A stretch of 64,000 nucleotides of DNA from Paracoccaceae bacterium (GTDB lineage: Bacteria > Pseudomonadota > Alphaproteobacteria > Rhodobacterales > Rhodobacteraceae). The position numbers and the translations under genes are program-made. The stretch is from contig JAHDXW010000020.1 in NCBI GenBank assembly GCA_023383015.1, positions 1-64,000 of the forward strand, written 5' to 3'. Of the stretch, positions 8,757-17,887 are shown piece after piece; position 1 is the first letter of the stretch, and every line of letters begins with the position of its first letter. The notes beneath the pieces were generated by a model. The model made no database searches. It was not told the DNA's origin and saw only the letters and a list, made by a program, of their open reading frames with translations.

Positions 8757-9368
8757 TCAGCCGCGGACGGCGGGGCCGATCAGACGGTCGACTGCCCGGC
8801 CGACGCGGGCGAGGTGGCGCGCGCGACTGGCGGGAGTGGACGTGTCCATGCGGTAGTGGGCGACGAAGGCCGTGCGCCGCCGCGGCGCGCAGAGCCAGCC
8901 CACGCCGCGCAGAAGCATCCGGCGGCCGGGCGCACCGACCGCCCAGGCAAGCCACCAGGGCGCCCCGCAGGTGGTGAAGACGCCCAGCCGCCGGACATTG
9001 CCAAGGCCGGGACGGATGCGCCGGTGCCCCGCATCGGGCATCAGGAACGCCACCCCTGGCAGCAGGACACGGTCGAGCCAGCCCTTGAGCATCGCCGGCG
9101 GGCCGTACCACCAGGTCGGATAGACGAAGAGGAGCGTGTCGCACCAGGCGAGATCGGCCGCCGCCGCCGCGACCGGGGCGCGGTTGGCAGGCACCTCGGC
9201 ATAGCCATGCCATTCGGCTGCCGACAGCACCGGCCCGAAGCCCGCGGCGTAGAGGTCGTGCAGCCGCACCTCGGCCCCCGCGGCGGCGAGTCGACCCAGC
9301 ACCAGGTCGCGCACCGCCGCGGTGAAGCTTTCCGGCGACGGATGGCAGTAGACGACAAGTGCCCGCAT
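8757..9368 (-). CDS. NAD(P)H dehydrogenase (quinone)-like flavoprotein
   Basis: Flavodoxin-fold oxidoreductase of the NQO1/KefF/MdaB type (203 aa), probably binding FMN/FAD and reducing quinones. Seen: N-terminal LVVYCHPSPESFTAAVRD (phosphate-binding start), VRLHDLYAAGFGPVLS, and the family block LLFVYPTWWYGPPAMLKGWLDRVL with DRVL helix. Substrate is unknown. It converges on skp with a 10-nt gap and stands 29 nt downstream of an ABC transporter permease on the same strand, so it may be the last gene of that operon. Confidence 0.82.
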   Translation of the reverse strand: MRALVVYCHPSPESFTAAVRDLVLGRLAAAGAEVRLHDLYAAGFGPVLSAAEWHGYAEVPANRAPVAAAAADLAWCDTLLFVYPTWWYGPPAMLKGWLDRVLLPGVAFLMPDAGHRRIRPGLGNVRRLGVFTTCGAPWWLAWAVGAPGRRMLLRGVGWLCAPRRRTAFVAHYRMDTSTPASRARHLARVGRAVDRLIGPAVRG

Positions 9369-9397
9369 CGCGCGTCCGCCCCTTTCCTGCCGCGACC

Positions 9398-10261
9398 TCA
9401 GACCTCGGTTCCCAGCGCGCTTTCGTGCCAGCGGCGCAGGAGAAGATGGGCAAGAAGGCCGATCGCGAGATGGATCGTCACGCCGGTCAGCACGATCAGC
9501 AGGAGGGCCGCGAACATCTTCGGCGTCTGCATCCGGTAGCTCGCCTCGAGAATGCGGAAGGCAAGTCCGGCCGCCCGCCCGCCCGATCCCATGGTGAACT
9601 CGGCGACGACCGCGCCGATCAGGCTGAGGCCGCCGGCGATGCGCAGCCCGCCGAGGAAGTAGGGCAGCGCCGCGGGCAGCTCCAGATGCCGCAGCCGCTG
9701 CCAGCCGCTGGCCCGGTAGATTGTCATCAGGTCACGAAGTCGCTCGTCGGCCGAGCGCAGCCCCAGGACGGTGTTCGACAGGATCGGGAAGAACGACACG
9801 ATCCAGGCGCAGAACAGCACCCGCGCCACATGGTCGTCGATGTAGATGAAGATGAGCGGCGCGATGGCGATGATCGGCGTCACCTGCAGCACGACCATGT
9901 AGGGAAGAAGCGACATCTCCAGCCAGCGCGAGCGGGTGAAGAGCACCGCCAGCCCGACGCCGGCCACGACCGCAAGGGCAAGCGCCACGGCCGACACCTT
10001 GACCGTCATCCACCAGTTGAGCGCCAGCGAGGGGAACTCGTCGATCAGCGTCGTGGCCACGACCAGCGGCCCGGGCAGGATGTAGTGGGGGATGTCATAG
10101 GCCGTCACCGCCCAGTGCCAGAGCCCTACCGCCGCCGCCAGCACCGCCGCCGGCAGCAGCCAGCGCCCCGTCCGCGCCAGCCGTCCGAGCCGCAGACGGT
10201 CGCGCCCGGCGGCATCCTCCGGTTGGGGGCGCGAGGAGGCGCGAATCGGTTCAGCCGTCAT
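9398..10261 (-). CDS. ABC transporter permease, NitT/TauT type
   Basis: Inner-membrane permease (287 aa) with six predicted helices and the BPD_transp_1 EAA-type loop region (residues about 170-200, LRSADERLRDLMTIYRASG then GGLRIAGGLSLIGAV). N-terminal helix follows a basic stretch. It overlaps the upstream ATPase gene by 11 bases, indicating coupled translation. Relatives move nitrate, taurine, sulfonates or thiamin/pyrimidine precursors; substrate cannot be read from the permease alone. Confidence 0.88.
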   Translation of the reverse strand: MTAEPIRASSRPQPEDAAGRDRLRLGRLARTGRWLLPAAVLAAAVGLWHWAVTAYDIPHYILPGPLVVATTLIDEFPSLALNWWMTVKVSAVALALAVVAGVGLAVLFTRSRWLEMSLLPYMVVLQVTPIIAIAPLIFIYIDDHVARVLFCAWIVSFFPILSNTVLGLRSADERLRDLMTIYRASGWQRLRHLELPAALPYFLGGLRIAGGLSLIGAVVAEFTMGSGGRAAGLAFRILEASYRMQTPKMFAALLLIVLTGVTIHLAIGLLAHLLLRRWHESALGTEV

Positions 10262-11084
10262 CGCTGCCCTGCTCCATCGCCGCGGCCAGCGTCGCCGAGG
10301 CCACGCGGCACCAGTCGGCGTAGACGGGGCTCGCGCGGAAGGCCGCCGTCCGCGGGTAGGGCGCGGGCACCGCCAGTTCGCCGAAGATGCGCCCCGGCCG
10401 CGCCGCCATCACCGCGATGCGGTCCGACAGGAAGACGCTTTCGAACACCGAATGGGTGACGAAGACGACCGTGCATCCGATCCGCGCCCGCAGCTCGAGG
10501 AGGTCGTCGTTGAGCCGGAAGCGCGTGATCTCGTCGAGGGCAGCGAAGGGCTCGTCCATCAGGATGAGCTGCGGCCGGGTGACCAGCGCGCGGGCGATGG
10601 CGACCCGCATCCTCATGCCTCCCGACAGCTCGCGCGGAAAGGCCGCGGCGCGGCCGCCAAGCCCCACCGCCGCCAGCGCCTCTGCGACATCGGGCGCGGC
10701 CGTGCGCCGGGAGAGGCCGCGCAGCCGCAGCGGCAGCCAGACGTTGTCGGCCACCGTCGCCCAGGGCATCAGCGTGGGATCCTGGAAGACCACGCCGAGC
10801 GACGCAGCCGCCGCCGGGTCGGCCCAGCGGATGCGGCCGCGGCCCGGGCGGATGAGGTCCGCGATCAGCCGCAGGACGGTCGACTTGCCGCAGCCCGAGG
10901 GGCCAAGCAGCGACAGGAAGTCGCCCCTGCGGACCTCGAGCGCCAGACCGTGCAGCACCGGCGGCTCGCGGCCGTACGCCTTGTCGACGCCCTCGAGGGC
11001 CACAAGGGGCGGCCGGGCCGCTGCCCCGGCCTGCCCCGCGGGGGCGCGGGCAGCACCCGGCCCCGCGGCCAGGGGCGCGTCCAC
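10251..11084 (-). CDS. ABC transporter ATP-binding protein, NitT/TauT type
   Basis: Single-domain ATPase (277 aa). Walker A LLGPSGCGKSTVLR near residue 60, Q-loop VVFQDPTLMPWATVADN, signature ELSGGMRMRVAIARAL, Walker B LILMDEPFAALDE, switch histidine VFVTHSVFES. The N-terminal 28 residues are Ala/Pro-rich and dispensable-looking. Middle gene of the transporter operon: binding protein (11094-12104), this ATPase, permease. Confidence 0.92.
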   Translation of the reverse strand: MDAPLAAGPGAARAPAGQAGAAARPPLVALEGVDKAYGREPPVLHGLALEVRRGDFLSLLGPSGCGKSTVLRLIADLIRPGRGRIRWADPAAAASLGVVFQDPTLMPWATVADNVWLPLRLRGLSRRTAAPDVAEALAAVGLGGRAAAFPRELSGGMRMRVAIARALVTRPQLILMDEPFAALDEITRFRLNDDLLELRARIGCTVVFVTHSVFESVFLSDRIAVMAARPGRIFGELAVPAPYPRTAAFRASPVYADWCRVASATLAAAMEQGSDDG

Positions 11085-11093
11085 CGCGAACTC

Positions 11094-12104
11094 TCAGTTG
11101 CCCCGCAGCCGGGCGAGCACCGGCAGCGACGCCCCCGACAGCGCGAAGCCGAGGCTGTAGGCCCGGCTGTGGTCGAGGTCGGGCGGGATCACCCCGGTTG
11201 CGGCCATGAGGCCGGCGAAGGCCTCCCAGCGCAACGCGGTCATCGCCCCGATGCCGAGCGTCGCGGCATCGCCGGAATCGACAAGGCCGTTGCGCCGGAT
11301 GGCATCGAGCGAGTTGGCGAGCTGTTCGGCCGTCATGTCGGGGTTGTCGCGCCGGATCGCCGCCAGCGCGGCGGAGTTGTCGCCGTGCAGGAAGTTGGCC
11401 CAGCCGATCGAGGTGGCCTCGACGAAGCACCTGACTACCTCCGGCCGGCGCTCCAGGGTTTCCTTCATGGCGACGATCAGCTGGGAGTAGGCCGGATAGC
11501 CCTGGTCGGCAAGAAGCCAGACGTCGGGCATGAAGCCGCCGGCGCGCTGCACCGCGAAGGGTTCGGAGGTGACGTAGCCCTGCTGGGCCGAATCCGGGTT
11601 GGCGACGAAGGGCGCGGGATTGAAGGTGTAGGGCACGCGGCGGGCGGGGTCGAAGCCGTGCGCGGCCTCGAGCCAGCGGAAATAGGTGACGAAGCCCTCG
11701 TCGCCGATGAAGTACTGCGGCAGGCCGGAGACCTCGGCGAAGCTGGCGACGCGTCCGGGATGGGTCATCAGGATCTGGGGATCCTTCTGGAAGTCGGCGG
11801 CGACGGCGACCATCGGGATGCCTTCCTGCACCGCCGAGAGCACGCCCACCGGCCCGCCCATGTAGAAGTCGATGCGGCCGGCGACGAGCAGTGCGCGGTT
11901 GTTCACCTGCGGCCCGCCGGGAAGGATGGTGACGTCAAGCCCGCAGGCGGCGTAGGTGCCGTCGGCAAGGGCCTGGTAGTAGCCGCCGTGCTCGGCCTGG
12001 GCGACCCAGTTGGTGCCGAAGATGACGGCGGTCTGGGCCCCGGCCGTGCCGGCCGCCAGGCCGGCGGCGGGGGCCAGGGCGAGGGCCAGGGTTCTTAGCG
12101 ACAT
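11094..12104 (-). CDS. NMT1/THI5-like ABC transporter substrate-binding protein
   Basis: Periplasmic binding protein (336 aa) with a cleavable signal peptide (MSLRTLALAL... AQT). The block NWVAQAEHGGYYQALADG and the PGGPQVNNRALLVAGRIDF stretch resemble NMT1/THI5-like proteins such as ThiY and RibY, which bind formylaminopyrimidine or riboflavin. No TPP or FMN riboswitch is visible upstream, so the ligand is left open (pyrimidine, flavin or another small N-heterocycle). Start 12104 is chosen because the signal peptide begins there; the frame stays open upstream without coding character. Confidence 0.85.
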   Translation of the reverse strand: MSLRTLALALAPAAGLAAGTAGAQTAVIFGTNWVAQAEHGGYYQALADGTYAACGLDVTILPGGPQVNNRALLVAGRIDFYMGGPVGVLSAVQEGIPMVAVAADFQKDPQILMTHPGRVASFAEVSGLPQYFIGDEGFVTYFRWLEAAHGFDPARRVPYTFNPAPFVANPDSAQQGYVTSEPFAVQRAGGFMPDVWLLADQGYPAYSQLIVAMKETLERRPEVVRCFVEATSIGWANFLHGDNSAALAAIRRDNPDMTAEQLANSLDAIRRNGLVDSGDAATLGIGAMTALRWEAFAGLMAATGVIPPDLDHSRAYSLGFALSGASLPVLARLRGN

Positions 12105-12946
12105 GGATGCGTTCCTGTGGATACCGGGCGAAGGGAACGGGACGGTCCCGACGGCGGCAGGCCAGCCGGCGGACATCCGGGCCGCTGGTCCTTCCGCACG
12201 GCGGCTGTCTGCCATCATCGCTGGCACCGCTGCCGGGCTGGACTGACTATCCACCCTCGCGCGGGCCGTGGCAAGCCCGGCTGTCGCCGCGCTGCGGCAA
12301 GGTCGGGCGGAAGGGGCGCCCGCCGCCGGCCGAAGCGGGATGATGGCGGGGCACCTCGCGGGGCTGCGGCTGCAACCGTGGCAGCCTGGTCCCGCCGTCC
12401 CGCAGATGAGCCGCCGGCGTGCGATCGTCCGGCTTGCCCCATTGGTCCTTCGTCCCGACGGGCTGGCACCGCCAGCCGCCTCCGGGCGGCGTGTCGGGCT
12501 GCCGATTGCGGCCGGGTGCCGCGCGCATCTCCATCCCCATTCCAACCCCTGCAGCGATGCCGCGGCATCGCGCGCGCTGCCCGAAGGCCCCGGCTTCGAG
12601 GTCGGGGCCGACCGCCGCGACGGCACCGGCGGTGCGGCATCTGCCCGGCGCAGACGCCGGTGCGGCAGGATGTCCACAGCCGCAGCCGCAAGGCGAAGCT
12701 TCCCTGCTTCGGATCGGGCCCGCCCCGCCACGTCTTCGCCGTCGCCACGGCAGAACTCCCGGAACGCGACCGGCTGCTGCCGGCGCCGGTGTCCCATCCC
12801 GACGGCCAATCGCCCGGATCGGGCGCATCAGGACCGCGTTCGGAGGATCGGTGCCGGCGGCGCAGAGCTTGCCCGCCAGAACTGGCACCCGCCGGCCCCC
12901 CGATAGCCACTTCCCGCCCTGCCCGGGCTTGGTTAGAGGGGGCGCC
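12105..12946. other. 842-base stretch without a supportable gene
   Basis: Lies between the divergent starts of the NMT1-like binding protein (minus strand) and mnmH (plus strand). Long open frames cross it on both strands but their translations are Arg/Pro/Ala-rich without any recognisable motif. It contains an operator-like inverted repeat CGGGAC-G-GTCCCG (12138-12150), 34 bases upstream of the binding-protein start, and an 18-base perfect palindrome (12554-12571, centre CGCG). No riboswitch, tRNA or clear promoter was recognised. Confidence 0.5.
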
Positions 12947-14071
12947 ATGCCCTTCGCCCCCGCCACCCTGTCCGAACTTGCCCGCGCCGGCTTCGACGAC
13001 GTCATCGACGTGCGGTCCCCGGCCGAATATGCCGAGGACCATCTGCCCGCCGCCATCTCGCTCCCCGTCCTCTCGAACGAGGAGCGTGCGCGGGTGGGAA
13101 CGATCTACAAGCAGGAGAGCCCGTTTCGCGCGCGAAAACTCGGCGCCGCGATCCTTGCCCGCAACGCGGCGGCGCATCTCGAGGGGCCGCTGGCCGAGAA
13201 GTCCGGGGCGTGGCGGCCCCTGGTCTACTGCTGGCGCGGCGGGCAGCGGTCGGGCGCCTTCGCCACGATCCTGCGCGAGGTGGGCTGGCGGGTTGAGACG
13301 CTGGCGGGCGGCTGGCAGGCCTGGCGGCGGCTGGTGGTGGCGCGCCTCTACGACCGCCCCGTGCCCTCGCCCGTGGTGGTGCTGGACGGCGACACCGGCA
13401 CGGCAAAGACCGAGCTTCTGGCCCTGGTCGCCGCCCGCGGCCTGCAGGTGATCGACCTCGAGGGGCTGGCCAACCACCGCGGCTCGCTCTTCGGCGCGCG
13501 CCCCGGCGGCCAGCCGTCGCAGAAGGCCTTCGAGGGCAGGCTGGCCATGGCCCTCGAGGCGCTCGACCCGCTCCGGCCGGTGGTTGTGGAGGCCGAGAGC
13601 TCGAGAATCGGCGAGCTTGCCCTGCCGCCGCGGCTGTGGGCGGCGATGCGCGCGGCCCCGCGCATCGCCGTGAGCGCGCCGGCAGCGGCGCGGGCCGCCT
13701 ACCTTGCCCGTGCCTATGACGATGTCGTGGCCGACGCCGCCGCGCTGGACCGGCTGATCGGGCTTCTCGCCCCCCTGCACCCGAGAGAGCGCATCGCCGG
13801 CTGGCGGGCGATGGCGGCGGCGGGCGCCTTCGTCCCGCTTGCCCGGGCGCTGATGGAGGACCACTACGACCCGCGATATGCGCGCTCGCGCAGCCGTCAC
13901 GGCGCCCCGGTGACCACGCTGGCGGCAGACTCGCTTGCGCCGGACGCGCTCGAGGCACTTGCCGGGCGGCTGGCAGCGGCCGTGTGCGCCGTCACCTCGA
14001 GCTCCGGGGGGCCGGCCGCCACCCGGCCGATCACCGCCGCGTCGGCCAGCCCGCCGGCGACGATTGCCTGA
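12947..14071 (+). CDS. mnmH: tRNA 2-selenouridine synthase
   Basis: MnmH/SelU/YbbB (374 aa; E. coli 364): replaces sulfur of 2-thiouridine at tRNA wobble position 34 with selenium from selenophosphate. N-terminal rhodanese domain with DVIDVRSPAEYAEDHLPAA and catalytic Cys95 in YCWRGGQRSG (E. coli Cys97); P-loop domain with GDTGTAKT (148-155), where the last glycine of the usual GxxxxGK[ST] is alanine. ATG 12947 starts the conserved rhodanese. The last 175 bases lie antisense inside selD, and the C-terminal tail there is Ser/Ala/Thr-rich, unlike the family end. Confidence 0.93.
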   Translation: MPFAPATLSELARAGFDDVIDVRSPAEYAEDHLPAAISLPVLSNEERARVGTIYKQESPFRARKLGAAILARNAAAHLEGPLAEKSGAWRPLVYCWRGGQRSGAFATILREVGWRVETLAGGWQAWRRLVVARLYDRPVPSPVVVLDGDTGTAKTELLALVAARGLQVIDLEGLANHRGSLFGARPGGQPSQKAFEGRLAMALEALDPLRPVVVEAESSRIGELALPPRLWAAMRAAPRIAVSAPAAARAAYLARAYDDVVADAAALDRLIGLLAPLHPRERIAGWRAMAAAGAFVPLARALMEDHYDPRYARSRSRHGAPVTTLAADSLAPDALEALAGRLAAAVCAVTSSSGGPAATRPITAASASPPATIA

Positions 14072-16194
14072 ACGAGGCCCGCGGCCGCCGCTTCGGGCAC
14101 CGCGGCAAGGAGCCCCCCGCAGGTCTGGGGATCGAAGAGCAGGGAAAGGCGCGGGTCGGCGGGGTCGACCCCGGGGGCTGCCTTCAGGCGGCTTGCGACG
14201 GCGGCGCGGTTGGCCGGCGCCAGCGTCGAGGCATGGCCTGCCGCGGCCAGCCCCTCGGCACAGCGCAGGAGCGGCAGGGCGTCGAGCGCGACCGACGCGG
14301 CGGTGCCGGAGGCCTCCATCATCTCGAGCAGGTGGCCGGCGAGGCCGAAGCCGGTGACGTCGGTCATCGCATGCGCCTGCGGTGCGAGCAGCCGCGCCGC
14401 CGCCCCCTGCGGCAGGGCCATGGCGGCGAGCGCCTCGGCCACGGCCCGCCCCGGCGCCGCCCCCGCCATCCCCGCGGCGAGGATGGTGCCCACGCCCAGC
14501 GCCCTGGTCAGCACCAGCGCGTCGCCCGGCTGTGCCCCTGCCTTCGCTACCGGCCGCGCGGCCAGCCCGGTCAGCGCGAAACCGAGCGTGAACTCGGCCC
14601 CGAGGCTGGTGTGGCCGCCGGCCAGCCCCGCCCCTTCGGCCGCCAGCACCCCGGTGGCGGCGTCGATGAGTTCGGCCAGGGTGCGGGCCTGAAGCCGCTC
14701 GGACATCCGCGGCAGGATGACCGACATCAGCGCCACCTGCGGCGCGGCCCCCATCGCCCAGACGTCGCCGAGCGCATGCACCGCGGCGATTCGCGCCATC
14801 AGCCAGGGGTCGGCGGTGATCGAGCGCAGATGGTCGGTGGTCAGCACCTGCACTCCGGCGCCATGGGCCAACACCGCCGCATCGTCGCCCGGGCCCGACA
14901 GGAGGTCGGTCCGCGAGCAGGCAGGCAGGGAGGCCAGCGCGCGGGCAAGCGCCGCCGGGCCGGCCTTGGCGCCGCAGCCCGCGCACATCGGCCGCCCGCC
15001 GGCAAGCTCGGCGGCGAGGTCGCGGGTGGCCGGCCGGGGCAGCGGCGGGGCGGGCATCGCCGGACGGGGTGCGAAGCGGGCGATGAAGCGGCGGTCGATC
15101 CGGTCCTTCCAGCGCCAGACCCAGGGTGCGGCGACCGCAACGCCCCATTTCTCGGCCACCGCCCGCCGTTCGCCGAGCGCGACCAGGCGCAGGAACTCCC
15201 GCTGCGGCCGAAAGTTGCGCATCGGCCCGCCCGCGAGCGCGGCGCACAGGTTGGCGAGGAGCACGGGGGCGGCGCGCACGGCGTAGACGCCGGCCTTGGG
15301 CCGGGGCGCGTGCAGAAGATGGGCGCAGTCGCCGGCGGCGAAGACGGCCGGGTCGGTGGGGCTTTGCAGCGTCGGTCCGACGGCGAGATGGCCGCCGACA
15401 TGGGCAAGGCCGCTGGTCGCGAGCCAGGGCTGGGGCCGTGCGCCGGTGGCGGTGACGACGAGGTCCGCGGCGATGCGCCGGCCGTCGGCCAGGAGAAGGC
15501 CGCCGGCCTCGACCGCAGCAGGCGCCGTGCCGCAGGAGAGCCGCACGCCCGCCCGGGCAAGCGCGTCGAGCACCCGCCGGCGCCCCGTCGGCGACAGGCC
15601 CCCGAGCGGTGTCGGCGCGGCCTCGACGAGCGTCACCTCGGGCGCCCGCGCGCCGTCGGCGCGCAGCCGGTGGATGGCGGCCAGCGCGAGCTCGACCCCC
15701 GCCACGCCGGCGCCAAGGACCGCAACCCGCGGCGCAGCCTGCCTTTCGCGCACCGCGCCGAGGAAGGCCGCCCAGGCCCCGGCCAGCCGCTCGAGAGGCT
15801 TGGCCGGCACCGCATGGGCCGCCGCGCCGGGCAGGTCGGGAAGCGCCGCGGTCACCCCCACGTCCACCGACAGCACGTCCCAGGCCAGGGGCGGGCGGCC
15901 GGGCACCGCCACCGTCCTTGTCGCGAGGTCGATGCCCTCGGCGCGGCCGAGGATCAGCCGTGCACCGGCACTGCGGGCAAGCTGGACGAGGTCGATCTCG
16001 AGGTCCTCGCGCCGGTAGTGTCCGGCGAGGTGGCCGGGCAGCATGCCGCTGTAGGCGGCCACCGGGTCCGGCGAGACGAGCGTCAGCCGCGCCCCGGCCA
16101 CGGGGCGCATCGCCAATCCCAGCAGCACCAGGGCATGGGCGTGGCCACCTCCGAGAAGAACGAGGTCGGCGGTCAGCGGAAGGGGGGTGTGCAT
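13897..16194 (-). CDS. selD: pyridine nucleotide-disulfide oxidoreductase / selenide water dikinase fusion
   Basis: 765-residue fusion. Residues 1-375: FAD/NAD(P) oxidoreductase with GGGHAHALVLLGL (15-27), second dinucleotide site GAGVAGVELA (161-170) and VFAAGDCAHL. Residues about 395-765: SelD, which makes selenophosphate from selenide and ATP; catalytic Cys407 in CAGCGAK (Cys, not selenocysteine), GPGDDAAVL, TTDHLRSITADPW, GGHTSLGAEF, DVTGFGLAGH, and FDPQTCGGLL. The oxidoreductase may supply selenide; such fusions are known. The C-terminal 30 residues are Ala/Ser-rich and overlap mnmH antisense. Convergent with its user enzyme. Confidence 0.93.
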   Translation of the reverse strand: MHTPLPLTADLVLLGGGHAHALVLLGLAMRPVAGARLTLVSPDPVAAYSGMLPGHLAGHYRREDLEIDLVQLARSAGARLILGRAEGIDLATRTVAVPGRPPLAWDVLSVDVGVTAALPDLPGAAAHAVPAKPLERLAGAWAAFLGAVRERQAAPRVAVLGAGVAGVELALAAIHRLRADGARAPEVTLVEAAPTPLGGLSPTGRRRVLDALARAGVRLSCGTAPAAVEAGGLLLADGRRIAADLVVTATGARPQPWLATSGLAHVGGHLAVGPTLQSPTDPAVFAAGDCAHLLHAPRPKAGVYAVRAAPVLLANLCAALAGGPMRNFRPQREFLRLVALGERRAVAEKWGVAVAAPWVWRWKDRIDRRFIARFAPRPAMPAPPLPRPATRDLAAELAGGRPMCAGCGAKAGPAALARALASLPACSRTDLLSGPGDDAAVLAHGAGVQVLTTDHLRSITADPWLMARIAAVHALGDVWAMGAAPQVALMSVILPRMSERLQARTLAELIDAATGVLAAEGAGLAGGHTSLGAEFTLGFALTGLAARPVAKAGAQPGDALVLTRALGVGTILAAGMAGAAPGRAVAEALAAMALPQGAAARLLAPQAHAMTDVTGFGLAGHLLEMMEASGTAASVALDALPLLRCAEGLAAAGHASTLAPANRAAVASRLKAAPGVDPADPRLSLLFDPQTCGGLLAAVPEAAAAGLVQAIVAGGLADAAVIGRVAAGPPELEVTAHTAAASRPASASSASGASESAASVVTGAP

Positions 16195-16271
16195 GGCGCG
16201 CGGCGGTCCTGTCCCGGGAAGCCGGGGCCCATCCGATAGCGCCGGCCGCGGGCCCCCGGCAAGGGCCGGCC

Positions 16272-17384
16272 TCAGGCAGCCTCGGCCCGCTCCCACTCGG
16301 ACATCAGGTCGGGCCCCAGCCGCTCCACCCCCGTCAGGCGGAAGCGCGGGGCGGCGGCAAGCGCGGCGAGCCCGAGCCCCCCAAGCGCCGGCCGCCCGTC
16401 CGCGCCCAGCGCGAGCCCGGCCGAGAAGAGGGAGATGCGGTCGACGAGCCCGGCCGCGAGCAGCGCTGCGGCCAGCTGCCCGCCACCCTCGCACAGCACC
16501 CGCGTGAGTCCGGCCGCGCCGAGGACGGCAAGCATTGCCGGCGGGTCGAGACCGCCCGTGCCGCCGGCGGCAACGGCGAGCAGCCGCGCCCCCCGCGCCG
16601 TCCAGGCCGCCGCCCGGGCCGCCGGCGTCGCTGCGGGATCGTGCAGTAGCCAGAGCGGTGCCAGCGCAAGCCCCGCCGCCAGCGCCCCGTCCGCGGGCAG
16701 ATCGAGGCTGCGCGTCGCCACCGCCCGCACCGGCTGCCAGCCGGTGCCGAGGCCGCGGACGGTGAGCGCGGGGTCGTCGGCCCGCGCCGTGCCGCCGCCG
16801 ACCAGTACCGCATCGTGGCGGGCACGCATCAGATGAACGCGCGCCCGCGCCGCGGGGCCGGTGATCCAGCGGCTTTCGCCGGCAGAGGTGGCGATGCGCC
16901 CGTCGAGGCTGGCGGCAAGCTTCAGCGTCACCAGCGGGCGCCCGAGGCGGCGATGCATGAGGAAGCCGGCGTTCAGCCGCGCCGCCTCGGCGGCCATGAC
17001 GCCGGTCGTGAGCCCGACCCTCGCGGCGGCGATCAGCGCATGGCCGCGGCCGGCCACCCGCGGGTCGGGATCTTCGAGCGCGCTGACGACATGCGCCACC
17101 CCGGCAGCGACCAGCGCCGCGGCGCAGGGCGGGGTGGCCCCGTGATGGGCGCAGGGCTCGAGGCTGACATGGGCGGTGGCGCCGCGCGCCATCGGCCCGG
17201 CCTCGGCCAACGCCACCGCCTCGGCGTGCGGCCGCCCGCCCGGCTGCGTCCAGCCGCGCCCGAGGATGCGGCCGTCGCGTTCGATGACGCAACCCACCGC
17301 GGGGTTCGGCCACACCCGGCCCAGCCCGCGGCCGGCCAGTGCGAGCGCGAGTGCCATGAAGCGGGGCTCGCCCGCTGCGTTCAC
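16272..17384 (-). CDS. ribD: bifunctional riboflavin deaminase/reductase RibD
   Basis: Two-domain enzyme of riboflavin synthesis (370 aa): pyrimidine deaminase then 5-amino-6-ribosylamino-uracil reductase. Deaminase zinc site H53-A-E55 and C78-x8-C87 ([14 protein letters not shown]). Reductase domain from about residue 147 ([51 protein letters not shown]). It overlaps nrdR by 4 bases (ATGA at 17381-17384), so the two are translated together; nrdR-ribD is a common alphaproteobacterial pair. Confidence 0.95.
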   Translation of the reverse strand: MNAAGEPRFMALALALAGRGLGRVWPNPAVGCVIERDGRILGRGWTQPGGRPHAEAVALAEAGPMARGATAHVSLEPCAHHGATPPCAAALVAAGVAHVVSALEDPDPRVAGRGHALIAAARVGLTTGVMAAEAARLNAGFLMHRRLGRPLVTLKLAASLDGRIATSAGESRWITGPAARARVHLMRARHDAVLVGGGTARADDPALTVRGLGTGWQPVRAVATRSLDLPADGALAAGLALAPLWLLHDPAATPAARAAAWTARGARLLAVAAGGTGGLDPPAMLAVLGAAGLTRVLCEGGGQLAAALLAAGLVDRISLFSAGLALGADGRPALGGLGLAALAAAPRFRLTGVERLGPDLMSEWERAEAA

Positions 17385-17848
17385 TCCTCGGCCTGGGGCT
17401 GCGGCCGCAGCTCGGAGACGAAGCGGTCGAAATCTTCCACCGCCTGGAAATTCTTGTAGACGCTCGCGAAGCGGACGTAGGCGACGGTGTCGATGCGGGC
17501 CAGCGACTCCATCACGATCTCGCCGATCACCTTGGAAGGGATGTCGGTCTCGCCCATGCTCTCGAGCCGGCGGACGATGCCGTTGACCATCTGCTCGATG
17601 CGCTCAGGCTCCACCGGACGCTTCTGCATGGCGATGCGGATCGAGCGTTCGAGCTTGGAGCGGTCGAAGTCCTCGCGCCGGCCGTTCGACTTGATGACCA
17701 CGAGATCGCGCAGCTGCACGCGCTCGTAGGTGGTGAAGCGGCCGCCGCAGGCCGGGCAGAAGCGGCGGCGGCGGATCGAGACATGGTCGTCCGCCGGCCG
17801 CGAATCCTTCACCTGGGTGTCGATGTTGCCGCAGAACGGGCAGCGCAT
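17381..17848 (-). CDS. nrdR: transcriptional repressor NrdR
   Basis: NrdR (155 aa), the ATP/dATP-sensing repressor of ribonucleotide reductase genes. N-terminal zinc ribbon with Cys3, Cys6, Cys31 and Cys34 (MRCPFCGN ... [11 protein letters not shown]), then the ATP-cone domain ([20 protein letters not shown]) and the conserved [12 protein letters not shown] segment. Start 17848 begins the zinc ribbon exactly; the frame continues far upstream without meaning. First gene of an nrdR-ribD operon. Confidence 0.97.
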   Translation of the reverse strand: MRCPFCGNIDTQVKDSRPADDHVSIRRRRFCPACGGRFTTYERVQLRDLVVIKSNGRREDFDRSKLERSIRIAMQKRPVEPERIEQMVNGIVRRLESMGETDIPSKVIGEIVMESLARIDTVAYVRFASVYKNFQAVEDFDRFVSELRPQPQAEE

Positions 17849-17887
17849 GGGCCTTCTCTCGGTGTCCGGGCTAGCCGCCCCGCGAGG

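Noticed and set aside
12247-13056. 269-residue minus-strand frame and a matching 212-residue plus-strand frame in the 12.1-12.9 kb gap
   Set aside because: Both are low in hydrophobic pattern and rich in Arg, Gly and Pro; part of one lies antisense to mnmH. No family could be recognised.
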